Positions 53,582-62,209 of a stretch of DNA of 64,000 nt are shown here, in pieces. The DNA comes from Eubacterium sp. CAG:248. Lineage in GTDB: Bacteria > Bacillota > Clostridia > Lachnospirales > Lachnospiraceae. Numbering within the stretch: position 1 is the first letter of the stretch; the number at the start of each line of letters is the position of its first letter. The notes below the pieces were generated by a model. That model was not told where the DNA came from, searched no databases, and was given only the letters and a program-made list of their open reading frames with translations. The translations under genes and the position numbers were made by a program. The stretch covers positions 161,881-225,880 of the forward strand of contig FR886218.1 in NCBI GenBank assembly GCA_000436475.1. Direction: 5' to 3'.

Positions 53582-53812
53582 CTATTCATCAAACTCTGCA
53601 AGAACATAGTAGCCCCTGCTCGTCTCTCCAACTTCTTTTACAACCCCATGCCTTGACTTTAATCTGTCTGGTGTTGAATAATTCCCAGACATTGCCACCG
53701 CAGGTTCTATCGTATAATAATAGCTGCTTGGAAGCTTTCCTTCAGTTATATCTACCTCATCACCCGGCTTAACAAGATTAGGCCGGCTCATAGTAAACTC
53801 CATCTGTCTCAT
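53582..53812 (-). CDS. Hypothetical 76-residue protein
   Basis: Not recognised. A small beta-rich-looking soluble protein (KPGDEVDITEGKLPSSYYYT, then RHGVVKEVGETSRGYYVLAE). The ATG at 53812 follows GGAGGA by five bases. That binding site is the end of the short repeat copy C; the frame continues upstream into the repeat. It lies between recG and the SNF transporter. Confidence 0.7.
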   Translation of the reverse strand: MRQMEFTMSRPNLVKPGDEVDITEGKLPSSYYYTIEPAVAMSGNYSTPDRLKSRHGVVKEVGETSRGYYVLAEFDE

Positions 53813-53819
53813 AATAATC

Positions 53820-53857
53820 CTCCATTCTTGCATGTGAAAAATCTTATTTTTCACACT
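53820..53857. repeat. Shortened repeat element, copy C
   Basis: Thirty-eight bases match the two ends of the 84-bp element with one mismatch. The middle 46 bases are missing exactly between two CTTGC direct repeats. The first hairpin and the ribosome binding site are kept. Confidence 0.85.
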
Positions 53858-53894
53858 ACCTCCATTCTGTATACACCTTTAAGCATACATAATC

Positions 53895-55952
53895 CTACAG
53901 ATTAATTTTTTCAAGACATTTGATAGTATATTCATCAAGCTTATTTTTTAGAGCTGACTGCTGTTCTTTGCTTATATTTATCACACCATCCGCAATACTT
54001 TTTGCGGACTCTGAGGCTTCCTTTAACGTCTTAGCATCTGTGTAAATATCAGCTATTCCGAAATCAAAATCACCACTTTGCCTTATCCCAAAGAAATCTC
54101 CCGGACCACGCAGCTTTAAATCTTCCTCTGCAATCCTGAATCCATCGTTAGACTTGTTCAGTATCTCAAGCCTCTGCTTTATCTGTTTTGATTTAGCTGA
54201 TGTTACAAATATACAATATGACTGATATCTGCCACGTCCAACTCTTCCTCTTAGCTGATGGAGCTGTGCAAGCCCAAAGCGTTCCGAATTCTCAACCATC
54301 ATGACTGTGCTGTTAGGCACATTAACACCAACCTCTATAACAGTTGTTGATACAAGAACATCTGTATCTCCATTCATAAACTTTTCCATTTTCTCATTTT
54401 TTTCAGATGCTTTCATCCTGCCATGAAGATAATCAATCCTTGCATCAGGTATAGCCTCTTTTAGCTTCTGTGAATAATCAATCACATTTTCCGCTTCAAT
54501 ATTCTCACTATCCTCAACCATAGGACATATAACATAGCATTGGCGTCCTTCCTTTATCTGCCTGCTAATAAATGTGTATGCTTTAGTTCTATACGATGTA
54601 TCAACAACACAATTCTTTATTGGCAGCCTGTCAGAAGGAAGTTCATCTATAATTGATATATCAAGATCACCATAAAGTATAATAGCCAGTGTTCTTGGTA
54701 TAGGAGTAGCACTCATGACAATAATATGTGGATTCTCTCCTTTATCAGAAAACATTTTTCTTTGATTAACCCCGAATCTATGCTGCTCATCTGTTATAAC
54801 AAGCGCAAGCTTCTTATATATAACCTTTTCCTGGATAAGTGCATGTGTACCAACTACTATATCAAGCTCTCCTGTTTCAAGCTGTCCATACACTTTTTTC
54901 TTTTCTCTTAGTGTCATAGAACCAGTCAGCAGACCAACTTTAAGTTCTATACCTGATTTATAAAAAAGCTCTGTCATTGACTCAAATTGCTGCTTTGCAA
55001 GAACCTCTGTTGGTACCATCATTGCAGCTTGGCATCCTGCGTATGCAGTATTCATAAGTGCCAGTATGGCAATTATAGTTTTTCCTGACCCAACATCTCC
55101 CTGGATAAGTCTGCTCGTAACATGTTTCCCCGCCATATCAGCTTTTATTTCATCCCATGTCCGCAGCTGTGCGTTAGTCAGTGTATACGGCAGCCTGCTT
55201 ATAAATTCATCTGTACGTTTATCATTATTAATTATATATGAATTAGGAATACGCTCATTAGCTGACTTAAGATTCATGGTTGCAAAAACAAAAAGGAAGA
55301 ACTCTTCAAAGGCAATCCTGTGTCTGGCTTGTATATAATCCTCCATTGAATCTGGAAAATGTATCTTATGCATGGCTTTATTATGTTCAAGAAGTCCATA
55401 TTTATCCATAATCACTTCTGGAATGAACTCATGCTCCATTCCAACTGCATATTCATCTATCGCCTGCCTGACAGCCTTTGTAACTACCTTGTTAGACAGT
55501 CCTTTTGTCAGCGGATATACCGGTGACATACTGTTTTTTATTTCTGCATAAGCTGCCATGGTGTATATATCAGGATGCTCTAATGCATATTCTCCATTCT
55601 TTACAACAATTCTCCCCCTGAAAATATAATGCATGCCAACACGTAGTTTTGACTTCAAAAAAAGCGAATTATACCATAAACATTTTATAGTATCCATATT
55701 TTCATCTTTCACAACTACTGATATTATACTTTTCCGTTCTCCACCATATATCTTAGGACTTGCAACTACTGTTGCCTCAACTGCAGCAACCATCTTTTCA
55801 CAACTGCTTAGTGAATTAATAAAAACAGGCTCCTCATACACAATATAATCTCTTGGATATAATCTTACGAGATCCTCTACCGTATATACAGAAAGCCTGT
55901 TAAGATTCATTGCAGTCTTAGTCCCTATTCCTTTTAATTGTGTAATATCCAT
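53895..55952 (-). CDS. recG: ATP-dependent DNA helicase RecG
   Basis: Branch-migrating helicase for stalled forks. The 685-residue protein has an N-terminal wedge/OB domain (about 1-200) and helicase motifs GDVGSGKT, DEQHRFG, SATPIPRT and QLRGRVGRG. Length is normal. It follows yloV by 42 bases, as in Bacillus (yloU-yloV-sdaAB-recG). No LexA box is seen upstream. Confidence 0.97.
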   Translation of the reverse strand: MDITQLKGIGTKTAMNLNRLSVYTVEDLVRLYPRDYIVYEEPVFINSLSSCEKMVAAVEATVVASPKIYGGERKSIISVVVKDENMDTIKCLWYNSLFLKSKLRVGMHYIFRGRIVVKNGEYALEHPDIYTMAAYAEIKNSMSPVYPLTKGLSNKVVTKAVRQAIDEYAVGMEHEFIPEVIMDKYGLLEHNKAMHKIHFPDSMEDYIQARHRIAFEEFFLFVFATMNLKSANERIPNSYIINNDKRTDEFISRLPYTLTNAQLRTWDEIKADMAGKHVTSRLIQGDVGSGKTIIAILALMNTAYAGCQAAMMVPTEVLAKQQFESMTELFYKSGIELKVGLLTGSMTLREKKKVYGQLETGELDIVVGTHALIQEKVIYKKLALVITDEQHRFGVNQRKMFSDKGENPHIIVMSATPIPRTLAIILYGDLDISIIDELPSDRLPIKNCVVDTSYRTKAYTFISRQIKEGRQCYVICPMVEDSENIEAENVIDYSQKLKEAIPDARIDYLHGRMKASEKNEKMEKFMNGDTDVLVSTTVIEVGVNVPNSTVMMVENSERFGLAQLHQLRGRVGRGRYQSYCIFVTSAKSKQIKQRLEILNKSNDGFRIAEEDLKLRGPGDFFGIRQSGDFDFGIADIYTDAKTLKEASESAKSIADGVINISKEQQSALKNKLDEYTIKCLEKINL

Positions 55953-55994
55953 ACATCAACCTCGGATAATAGTCTTTGACGTGTAATATTTTGT

Positions 55995-57695
55995 TTATTC
56001 TACAGACACGATATAATAATATACCGGCTGTCCGCCATACTGAAGTTCAACATCAACACCATCAAACTTTTCTTCTATCTTGGATACTAACTCTTCTGCC
56101 TTGCTTTCGTCGATATCTTCACCATAATATACACTTATAAGTTCAGATTCATCATCAACAAACTCAGAAAGCATATCTATAAGCGTATCATCCATATCCG
56201 TACCTACAGAAGCAAGCCCCTTATCTCCAAGTCCAAGATAATTGTCTTTTTTAATTTCCTTACCATCAATAGATGTATCTCTTACTGCATATGTGAGCTG
56301 TCCAGACTTAACTGTCGAAAGTGATTCAAGCATAGCCTTCTCGTTTTCATCCGCAGATCTTGTAAGCTCAAAATTAATCATGGCTGTTATACCCTGAGGA
56401 ATAGTCTTTGTTGGTATAACAACAAGCTTTTTATCCTCTATAATAGATGCAGCCTGGTTAGAGGCAAGAATAATATTGCTGTTATTAGGAAGTACAAATA
56501 TTGTATCTGCATTAATCTTGTCAGCTGCGTTAAGAATATCTTCTGTTGATGGATTCATAGTCTGTCCACCCTGAATAACTTCATCAACTCCAAGACCCTT
56601 GAATATCTCTGCTAATCCTTCGCCTGCCGCTATAGTTATAAAACCAAAGTCCTTCTTAGGTGCATTCTTAGGTTTTTCATCCTCATGCTTTTTCATTGCA
56701 TCTGCTGCAACGGCTGACTGATATTCAGACTGTGCAATAACCTTCTGATTATGCTCTTCCCTCATGTTATCAACCTTCATCTTTGTAAGCTGTCCATATT
56801 CAAGACCCTTCTCAAAAGCCTGTCCTGGATGATTAGTATGAACATGCACCTTAACGATATCATCAAGATTAACACATACTATTGAATCACCTATAGAAGA
56901 AAGAAACTTTTTAAATTCTGCTTCTGTATTTTCGTTAAATGGTTTTTCAAGCATGATAATAAATTCAGTACAGTATCCAAACTTAATATCTGCATTATCA
57001 ATAGCAGCACCCTTGCCTGGCATGCTCGAACCAGCTTTAAATTCTGCATTAGGCTCTGTTATTGTAAAATCTGTAACCTTGCCTGTGAGTGCATCAAGCA
57101 TACCTCTTAACACTACTACAAGTCCCTGTCCGCCTGAATCAACAACTCCTGCTTCTTTTAATACTGGAAGCATATCTGGTGTCTTTGAAAGGACTTCTTC
57201 TGCATATTCTATGATAAGAGTTAAAGCCTTTTCCATATCAGTGATAGATTCCGCAACCTGTGCAGCCTTATCTGAAACACCTTTGGCAACCGTAAGGATA
57301 GTTCCTTCCTTTGGCTTCATAACAGCCTTATAAGCTGTTTCTGTAGCTCTCACTGTTGCAACAGCAAGTGTCTGTACAGTTATTTCCTTAACCTGTGACA
57401 TTTCTTTAGTGAATCCTCTAAGAAGCTGTGAAAGAATAACACCCGAATTACCTCTGGCGCCTCTTAGCGATCCTGTTGATATTGCTTTAGCAAGATTCTC
57501 CATAGTTGGATTTACAATAGAACTCACTTCCTTAGCCGCTGACATAATAGTAAGTGTCATATTAGTACCTGTATCACCATCTGGTACAGGGAATACATTC
57601 AGATCATTAATCCATTCTTTCTTTGATTCAAGATTCTTAGCGCCTGCAAGAAACATCTTCTGCACAAGTGCTGCATCTATAGTAGTAATAGCCAC
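55995..57695 (-). CDS. yloV: YloV/FakA-type fatty acid kinase
   Basis: Phosphorylates fatty acids held by a FakB partner, by homology to staphylococcal FakA. The 566-residue protein has an N-terminal DhaL (DAK2) domain with NVFPVPDGDTGTNMTLT and GARGNSGVILSQLLRG, and a C-terminal region with IFVLPNNSNIILAS and ISVYYGED. No fakB is in the window. The start is GTG at 57695, five bases after GGAGGA. Confidence 0.92.
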   Translation of the reverse strand: MAITTIDAALVQKMFLAGAKNLESKKEWINDLNVFPVPDGDTGTNMTLTIMSAAKEVSSIVNPTMENLAKAISTGSLRGARGNSGVILSQLLRGFTKEMSQVKEITVQTLAVATVRATETAYKAVMKPKEGTILTVAKGVSDKAAQVAESITDMEKALTLIIEYAEEVLSKTPDMLPVLKEAGVVDSGGQGLVVVLRGMLDALTGKVTDFTITEPNAEFKAGSSMPGKGAAIDNADIKFGYCTEFIIMLEKPFNENTEAEFKKFLSSIGDSIVCVNLDDIVKVHVHTNHPGQAFEKGLEYGQLTKMKVDNMREEHNQKVIAQSEYQSAVAADAMKKHEDEKPKNAPKKDFGFITIAAGEGLAEIFKGLGVDEVIQGGQTMNPSTEDILNAADKINADTIFVLPNNSNIILASNQAASIIEDKKLVVIPTKTIPQGITAMINFELTRSADENEKAMLESLSTVKSGQLTYAVRDTSIDGKEIKKDNYLGLGDKGLASVGTDMDDTLIDMLSEFVDDESELISVYYGEDIDESKAEELVSKIEEKFDGVDVELQYGGQPVYYYIVSVE

Positions 57696-57750
57696 TTTAT
57701 TCCTCCATTCCGCCATAATAAAGGCTTGTAAATAATTCTATACTAATCAA

Positions 57751-58110
57751 TTAATCTATAACACGCACACCTTCTACATATATGTTAATCTTCTTAATCT
57801 CAAGGCCTGTGCATTCAGATACTTTGTATTTTACATTTTCAATAAGATTATCTGCAACCGTTGAAATACATACTCCATAAGAAACGATAACATGGAAATC
57901 AATCTCTATCCTGTTATCACTATCTATATCAACCTTAATGCCTCTTGTAAGACTGTCTCCCTTTAACAGCTTTACAAGTCCATCCTTCATACTTACAGCT
58001 GCCATTCCGACAATGCCAAAACACTCAACTGCAGTTGAACCAGCATACTGGGCAACAACCTCACTTGAGATAGATACTTTACCTAACTTATTATTCAATA
58101 TTCCATTCAT
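57751..58110 (-). CDS. yloU: Asp23/Gls24 family protein
   Basis: The 119-residue protein (LGKVSISSEVVAQYAGSTAV, then a typical C-terminal NIYVEGVRVID) matches the Asp23/Gls24 envelope-stress family. Cytosolic, often membrane-associated. The pair yloU-yloV is conserved and implies a shared role in lipid or envelope metabolism. The ATG follows GGAGG. Confidence 0.93.
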   Translation of the reverse strand: MNGILNNKLGKVSISSEVVAQYAGSTAVECFGIVGMAAVSMKDGLVKLLKGDSLTRGIKVDIDSDNRIEIDFHVIVSYGVCISTVADNLIENVKYKVSECTGLEIKKINIYVEGVRVID

Positions 58111-58274
58111 ATCTAGCCTCCATACTGCGACTTGTATTTTAAGGAACCTACGCGAATCTACCGCAGAAAGTCCACGCAGTCAGACTTTCCTCGCATTATG
58201 GAAAATAATTTCTCATATAATCTGCGAATTCCGATTTAATCATGTATATATTATACTATCAAAGCTAAAATAAA

Positions 58275-58318
58275 TAAAGTGAATCACGCAATTTTATTAA
58301 ACTGGGCAATTCACTTTA
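58275..58318 (-). terminator. Probable rpmB terminator
   Basis: TAAAGTGAAT (58275-58284) pairs with ATTCACTTTA (58309-58318), with an AT-rich T-containing stretch after it on the minus strand. The loop is long (24 bases). Confidence 0.6.
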
Positions 58319-58352
58319 ATGTACTGATATAAATTTTCGAAAATTAATAGCA

Positions 58353-58538
58353 TTAGGCACGCTCTACTTTGCCTGAACGTAAGCAAGAAGTGCAAACATA
58401 CATCTTCTTTGTTGCTCCGTTAACCTTAACTCTAACAGACTTAACGTTAGAATTCCAAATCTTATTAGACCTTCTATGAGAATGACTCACTGCATTACCA
58501 AAGTGAGCACCTTTTTCGCAAACTGCACATTTAGCCAT
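58353..58538 (-). CDS. rpmB: Ribosomal protein bL28
   Basis: The 61-residue large-subunit protein reads MAKCAVCEKGAHFGNAVSHS and ends CTSCLRSGKVERA. It keeps four cysteines (two CxxC pairs), the zinc-binding form of L28. It has its own promoter and terminator. The ATG follows AAGGAGG. Confidence 0.97.
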   Translation of the reverse strand: MAKCAVCEKGAHFGNAVSHSHRRSNKIWNSNVKSVRVKVNGATKKMYVCTSCLRSGKVERA

Positions 58539-58597
58539 ATCAATTACACCTCCTTACCGGTATTCGGTATTGGGTAAAATTACCCACAACAGAACAT

Positions 58598-58626
58598 ATT
58601 GTATCAGAACACAATATATTTTGCAA
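58598..58626 (-). promoter_or_regulatory. rpmB promoter and leader hairpin
   Basis: On the minus strand TTGCAA (58626-58621), 17 bases, TACAAT (58603-58598). The short leader carries a TGGGTAA...TTACCCA hairpin at 58571-58586 just before the ribosome binding site. Confidence 0.7.
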
Positions 58627-58654
58627 CACTTTTTTTTAGAAAATTTATATTCTG

Positions 58655-58795
58655 TCAATGGCAGAACATATTATATCCTACAAGAATCAATATAATAATA
58701 ATAGATATGCATAAAAACAAGTTATCTGCAAGAAGCAGCGCTATTATCATGCCAACAGCAATCCAGAATATAATAAATCCAAGCATCCGGCACAT
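58655..58795 (-). CDS. 46-residue small membrane protein
   Basis: Not recognised. Translation reads MCRMLGFIIFWIAVGMIIAL, LLADNLFLCISIIIILILVG, YNMFCH: two hydrophobic helices separated by LADN, with cysteines at both ends. The ATG follows GGGGGA by five bases. A TATACT lies about 55 bases upstream (58853-58848) but its -35 is weak. It lies between gerW and rpmB. Confidence 0.65.
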   Translation of the reverse strand: MCRMLGFIIFWIAVGMIIALLLADNLFLCISIIIILILVGYNMFCH

Positions 58796-58963
58796 TTTAA
58801 TCCCCCACACAATTTATAAAATGTCTAATCCTGGTTAAAAGCATAGTAGTATACCACAGATTTCCATACTAAAATATATGTTATTTTTTTATATATATAA
58901 CTTACAGTCTCATATAAAAATGCCTGGAACAAACGCCAAAATGCTTATTATTGCAAAATACAA

Positions 58964-59368
58964 TCAATCTTCCTTTGAAACATCTCCGATGGCTTCATCT
59001 ATATCATCATCCATCTTAACATCACCAAATCTGCCAGTTATTTTATCAACAACATCAGGAACCATATCCAGTATCTTAGTAACTGTATCCTGATTTTTGA
59101 TATTAACAAGCTTTGTCGCACCATTCTGTATTACAAGAACAGCACTTGGCGACATTTTTGCAGTCATGACTCCACCTGCATTATTCTTTTTATCACCTGC
59201 AAAAGCTCCGGCACCAACGCCAAATGAAACATCACATAATGGTAAAATTATAGTATCCTTCACATGCACAGCTTCACCAACAACTGTCTTCGCTGATATA
59301 AACGAATCCATCCCCTTAAAAAGTGATGCAACGGTTGTATCAAAACTGTTCTTATTATTCTCTGCCAT
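58964..59368 (-). CDS. gerW: GerW (YtfJ) family sporulation protein
   Basis: The 134-residue protein has the family pattern ENNKNSFDTTVASLFKGMDS, then VGEAVHVKDTIILPLCDVSF, GAGAFAG and SPSAVLVIQNG. In Bacillus it is needed for germination. It lies nine to fifteen bases after the DUF2953 gene, the usual gerW-DUF2953 pair. The ATG at 59368 follows GGAGGA. Confidence 0.93.
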   Translation of the reverse strand: MAENNKNSFDTTVASLFKGMDSFISAKTVVGEAVHVKDTIILPLCDVSFGVGAGAFAGDKKNNAGGVMTAKMSPSAVLVIQNGATKLVNIKNQDTVTKILDMVPDVVDKITGRFGDVKMDDDIDEAIGDVSKED

Positions 59369-59383
59369 ATACACTCCTCCATT

Positions 59384-60355
59384 CTATCTTTTAAATACCA
59401 GTTTCCGGAATCTGTCATTCCTGTATACACGAAACGCTATAAGCAGAAGCTTGTATATCCTTATTCTGCCTTTTAAATATATGCTTCCCTCTATTATTTC
59501 CTGTTCAAAATCCGGGGTTATATTCATATCTATGCCGATAAATCCGTAAAACATTGAGGCATAGACAAGGATTTTGCCAGTAATATAAGGATCCTCACAC
59601 CCATAATGAATATTAATATCCTGCTTAACAGGTTTAATTTCATGAAGAAGAAGCTTAAACTGTTCAAGCAGGAATCTGAACATTTCTTTATTTGGCTCAT
59701 CTTCAATCGCAGTTTTTATTTCATCAATTTTTGCTTTAAGCGTATCCTTTGTTTTTATAGCCTTTATGGTTTTAAGCTTTATTTTTTTTAATATATTCTT
59801 AGCTTTATCTATCAATACAGCTATTCTGCCATCTGTGTTTTCTTCTTTTTTTTGCTGTCCGTTTTGAGCTTCATCAGGCTTTTTAGCTGTTTTTTGTGTA
59901 GACCCAGTCTCCGGTTTTGCTATAGTTTTCTTTACCAGTGTCTCATTTTTTTTCGTTACTGATTCCGTGGCTGCTACACTATCATGTTCATGATAAACAT
60001 TTTCTTTTTTTTCTTCATCAAAAACAATCTTTTCTTTTTTATGCTTTGGCTTTTTTTCAACTTTCGGGGGTTTATTCCCAGCTTGACTATCCTGCTGTTT
60101 ATTGCTGTCATATAACGTAAAAAACAAAGCCTTAACCATGATATCACATTCTTTATCATAAGACATATTTATTCTCAAAAGATTAAAAAGCCATCCAACA
60201 TGCAGCTTTCCCTTAAAATGCCCATGATAATCTGCCAAAATCCTATACCTGACAGGTACAAAAAGAACTGTGATCACCGCAAGCAGCAACAAACCAGCAA
60301 TAATAAGAAGAATTATTCCGATAATCTTAAGTATCAATAATAAGATATGCACCAA
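59384..60355 (-). CDS. DUF2953 membrane protein
   Basis: The 323-residue protein has N-terminal hydrophobic segments (about 3-30), LHVGWLFNLLRI typical of DUF2953, a long Lys/Glu/Thr-rich middle (about 95-175), and a conserved C-terminal domain (IHYGCEDPYITGKILVYASM). Function unknown; linked to gerW in spore formers. The start is probably TTG at 60355, eight bases after AGGAGG; a GTG one codon later is possible. Confidence 0.85.
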   Translation of the reverse strand: MVHILLLILKIIGIILLIIAGLLLLAVITVLFVPVRYRILADYHGHFKGKLHVGWLFNLLRINMSYDKECDIMVKALFFTLYDSNKQQDSQAGNKPPKVEKKPKHKKEKIVFDEEKKENVYHEHDSVAATESVTKKNETLVKKTIAKPETGSTQKTAKKPDEAQNGQQKKEENTDGRIAVLIDKAKNILKKIKLKTIKAIKTKDTLKAKIDEIKTAIEDEPNKEMFRFLLEQFKLLLHEIKPVKQDINIHYGCEDPYITGKILVYASMFYGFIGIDMNITPDFEQEIIEGSIYLKGRIRIYKLLLIAFRVYRNDRFRKLVFKR

Positions 60356-60367
60356 CGAACATTCCTC

Positions 60368-60700
60368 CTACCGTTTATTTCCAAACTTCAAATATCCGCT
60401 TATATCAAAGCCGCCAGTATTGTGATACACCTCATCAATTATATCTCTTACAAGTTCAAGTGCTTCCATGCGTCCTTTTGCTATTCCAACAACATATATA
60501 TCTTTAAGAACCTTTTTTTCTTTAAGGTGTGGCTGCAACAGCACATTAGCAGAATACACATCAAGTATATTGGAAGGATTCGATGGCAGTGTTATAAGAT
60601 ATGTATCAAATGACAGTTTCTTCTTTACAACACGACCTAAGATCTTATATTTAGCTTTTCTCGCTTCATCGCCCATATATAGTCCTTTATACCACTTCAC
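60368..60700 (-). CDS. Unknown 110-residue protein
   Basis: Not recognised. A basic soluble protein with an alternating strand/helix pattern (SFDTYLITLPSNPSNILDVY, DIYVVGIAKGRMEALELVRD). The start is GTG at 60700 after GGGAG, or ATG at 60676 after AAAGGA; both look workable. It is 12 bases before the DUF2953 gene and 21 after the next unknown gene, so it belongs to their operon. Confidence 0.65.
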   Translation of the reverse strand: MKWYKGLYMGDEARKAKYKILGRVVKKKLSFDTYLITLPSNPSNILDVYSANVLLQPHLKEKKVLKDIYVVGIAKGRMEALELVRDIIDEVYHNTGGFDISGYLKFGNKR

Positions 60701-60721
60701 AATATGCTCCCATAATCCAAT

Positions 60722-62122
60722 CTACTGACCACTAATCAACATTCTTATAACTTCAACAACAGCCTTTTTTTCTGCCTCATCGCTGCATTGTATAAGCGAA
60801 CTGTTAATATAATCCTGTATTTCTTCTGTATTATTAAAAAATACAGGAAGCATTGATAATACCGATGCCATCACAGCCCGTCTTACACATACCTCTTTTG
60901 ATGCAAACAGTTCATCAAGTTCTTTTATAAACCTTTCTGCAACAGAATCGGCATATGAATCAGCAGGTATCTCTTCAAAATATTCCTTAGGTGCTATATC
61001 TACAAAATCACTTCCAGATTGTAATTTCTGAATAACATCCAGATCTTTATACATATCAAGCATAGACATATCAGCCAGCTTTTCTTTAAGGTTTCCGAAA
61101 GCATACTGTGTAGCAAAATCAGCTGACATAATCGCTTCCAGAATACGCTCCTGTTTGCCTTCAAACGCTTCAAAAAGCACTGCTATTTCATCAAGATCCT
61201 GTTCATCCTCAAAAACAGCCTTTGACTTTCTTATAATATCTTTTGATGCATTCACCTCATTGCTATCTCCAATTGTATTATTGTCAGATAATATAATTGT
61301 ATACAGATCATTTACTATCTGTGCGAGAAGAACATATATATCAGCTGCATCAGCCATCTTTTCTGTTGCAATATCCAACGCACCTTTAAGTCTTGTATAT
61401 CCGGCCTGGTCGAGATTTTTATAGTCAGCCTTATCAAGTGTTACATATATATCATGCATATCCGTAAAAAAGCTGTTATCCATATCTGCCCTGCCAAGCA
61501 TGGCACTTGTACTCAACGAATAATAAAAATCGTCTATTGTCTGCTTCTGTGCGCCATGATAAAGGGTGAATGCATCGCTTATATGGTCATAAAATCTTCC
61601 TTTTGACATTCTTACAGGAAGCTGCCCTACTACATCCGATATTCTGGCATTAATAGACACGTTATCCTTATCAGAGAATATATAATGCATAATATCATTA
61701 GTCATATATGTATTATAGTATTCCTCATCAAATACGCTGTCATCATATCTATGTTCAACCCTGTTTAAGACATGCTCATACACCTTGAACTTATCAACAT
61801 AATCTGTAACGCTCTCCATTATGCTTATAATCTGATTTCTAAGACTCTCTATTCTTTCTACAAGCATACTTCTTTCTGCCACAGATGAATCTATAGAAGA
61901 CAGTTCTATAACCTCATTCACGCCTTGAAATATCTCCAAGAAATGCTCATCATCTATTTCGTTATCTTTAATCATATTAAGAATCGTATAATAATTCATA
62001 GATAACTTAATATAAGCAAGACCATTATAAAGGGAAGTCAAACCTTTTCCATATTTTTCAAGATTCTCTTCAAGATTTTTTCCTTTTGTTATTTCACTAG
62101 CAATATACCCTAAATTCTTCAT
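60722..62122 (-). CDS. Unknown 466-residue helical protein
   Basis: Not recognised. Soluble, acidic and almost wholly alpha-helical by sequence pattern, with no membrane segment. The middle has many short hydrophobic/aspartate repeats (LDKADYKNLDQAGYTRLKGA, DNSFFTDMHDIYVTLDKADY). It starts the run 466-aa gene, 110-aa gene, DUF2953, gerW, hinting at a spore-related role. Confidence 0.65.
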   Translation of the reverse strand: MKNLGYIASEITKGKNLEENLEKYGKGLTSLYNGLAYIKLSMNYYTILNMIKDNEIDDEHFLEIFQGVNEVIELSSIDSSVAERSMLVERIESLRNQIISIMESVTDYVDKFKVYEHVLNRVEHRYDDSVFDEEYYNTYMTNDIMHYIFSDKDNVSINARISDVVGQLPVRMSKGRFYDHISDAFTLYHGAQKQTIDDFYYSLSTSAMLGRADMDNSFFTDMHDIYVTLDKADYKNLDQAGYTRLKGALDIATEKMADAADIYVLLAQIVNDLYTIILSDNNTIGDSNEVNASKDIIRKSKAVFEDEQDLDEIAVLFEAFEGKQERILEAIMSADFATQYAFGNLKEKLADMSMLDMYKDLDVIQKLQSGSDFVDIAPKEYFEEIPADSYADSVAERFIKELDELFASKEVCVRRAVMASVLSMLPVFFNNTEEIQDYINSSLIQCSDEAEKKAVVEVIRMLISGQ

Positions 62123-62209
62123 ATACCTTTTCCTGTATTCTTATTTATCGCCATGGACTATATGTATATGATTTTCATACCATACAATCCATGACACAAT
62201 TATTTTATT

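Noticed and set aside
58150..58200. GAGGAAAGTC-like motif resembling the start of RNase P RNA
   Set aside because: Only the short motif and a 7-bp hairpin match. The remaining conserved core of RNase P RNA is absent and the spacer is far too short.
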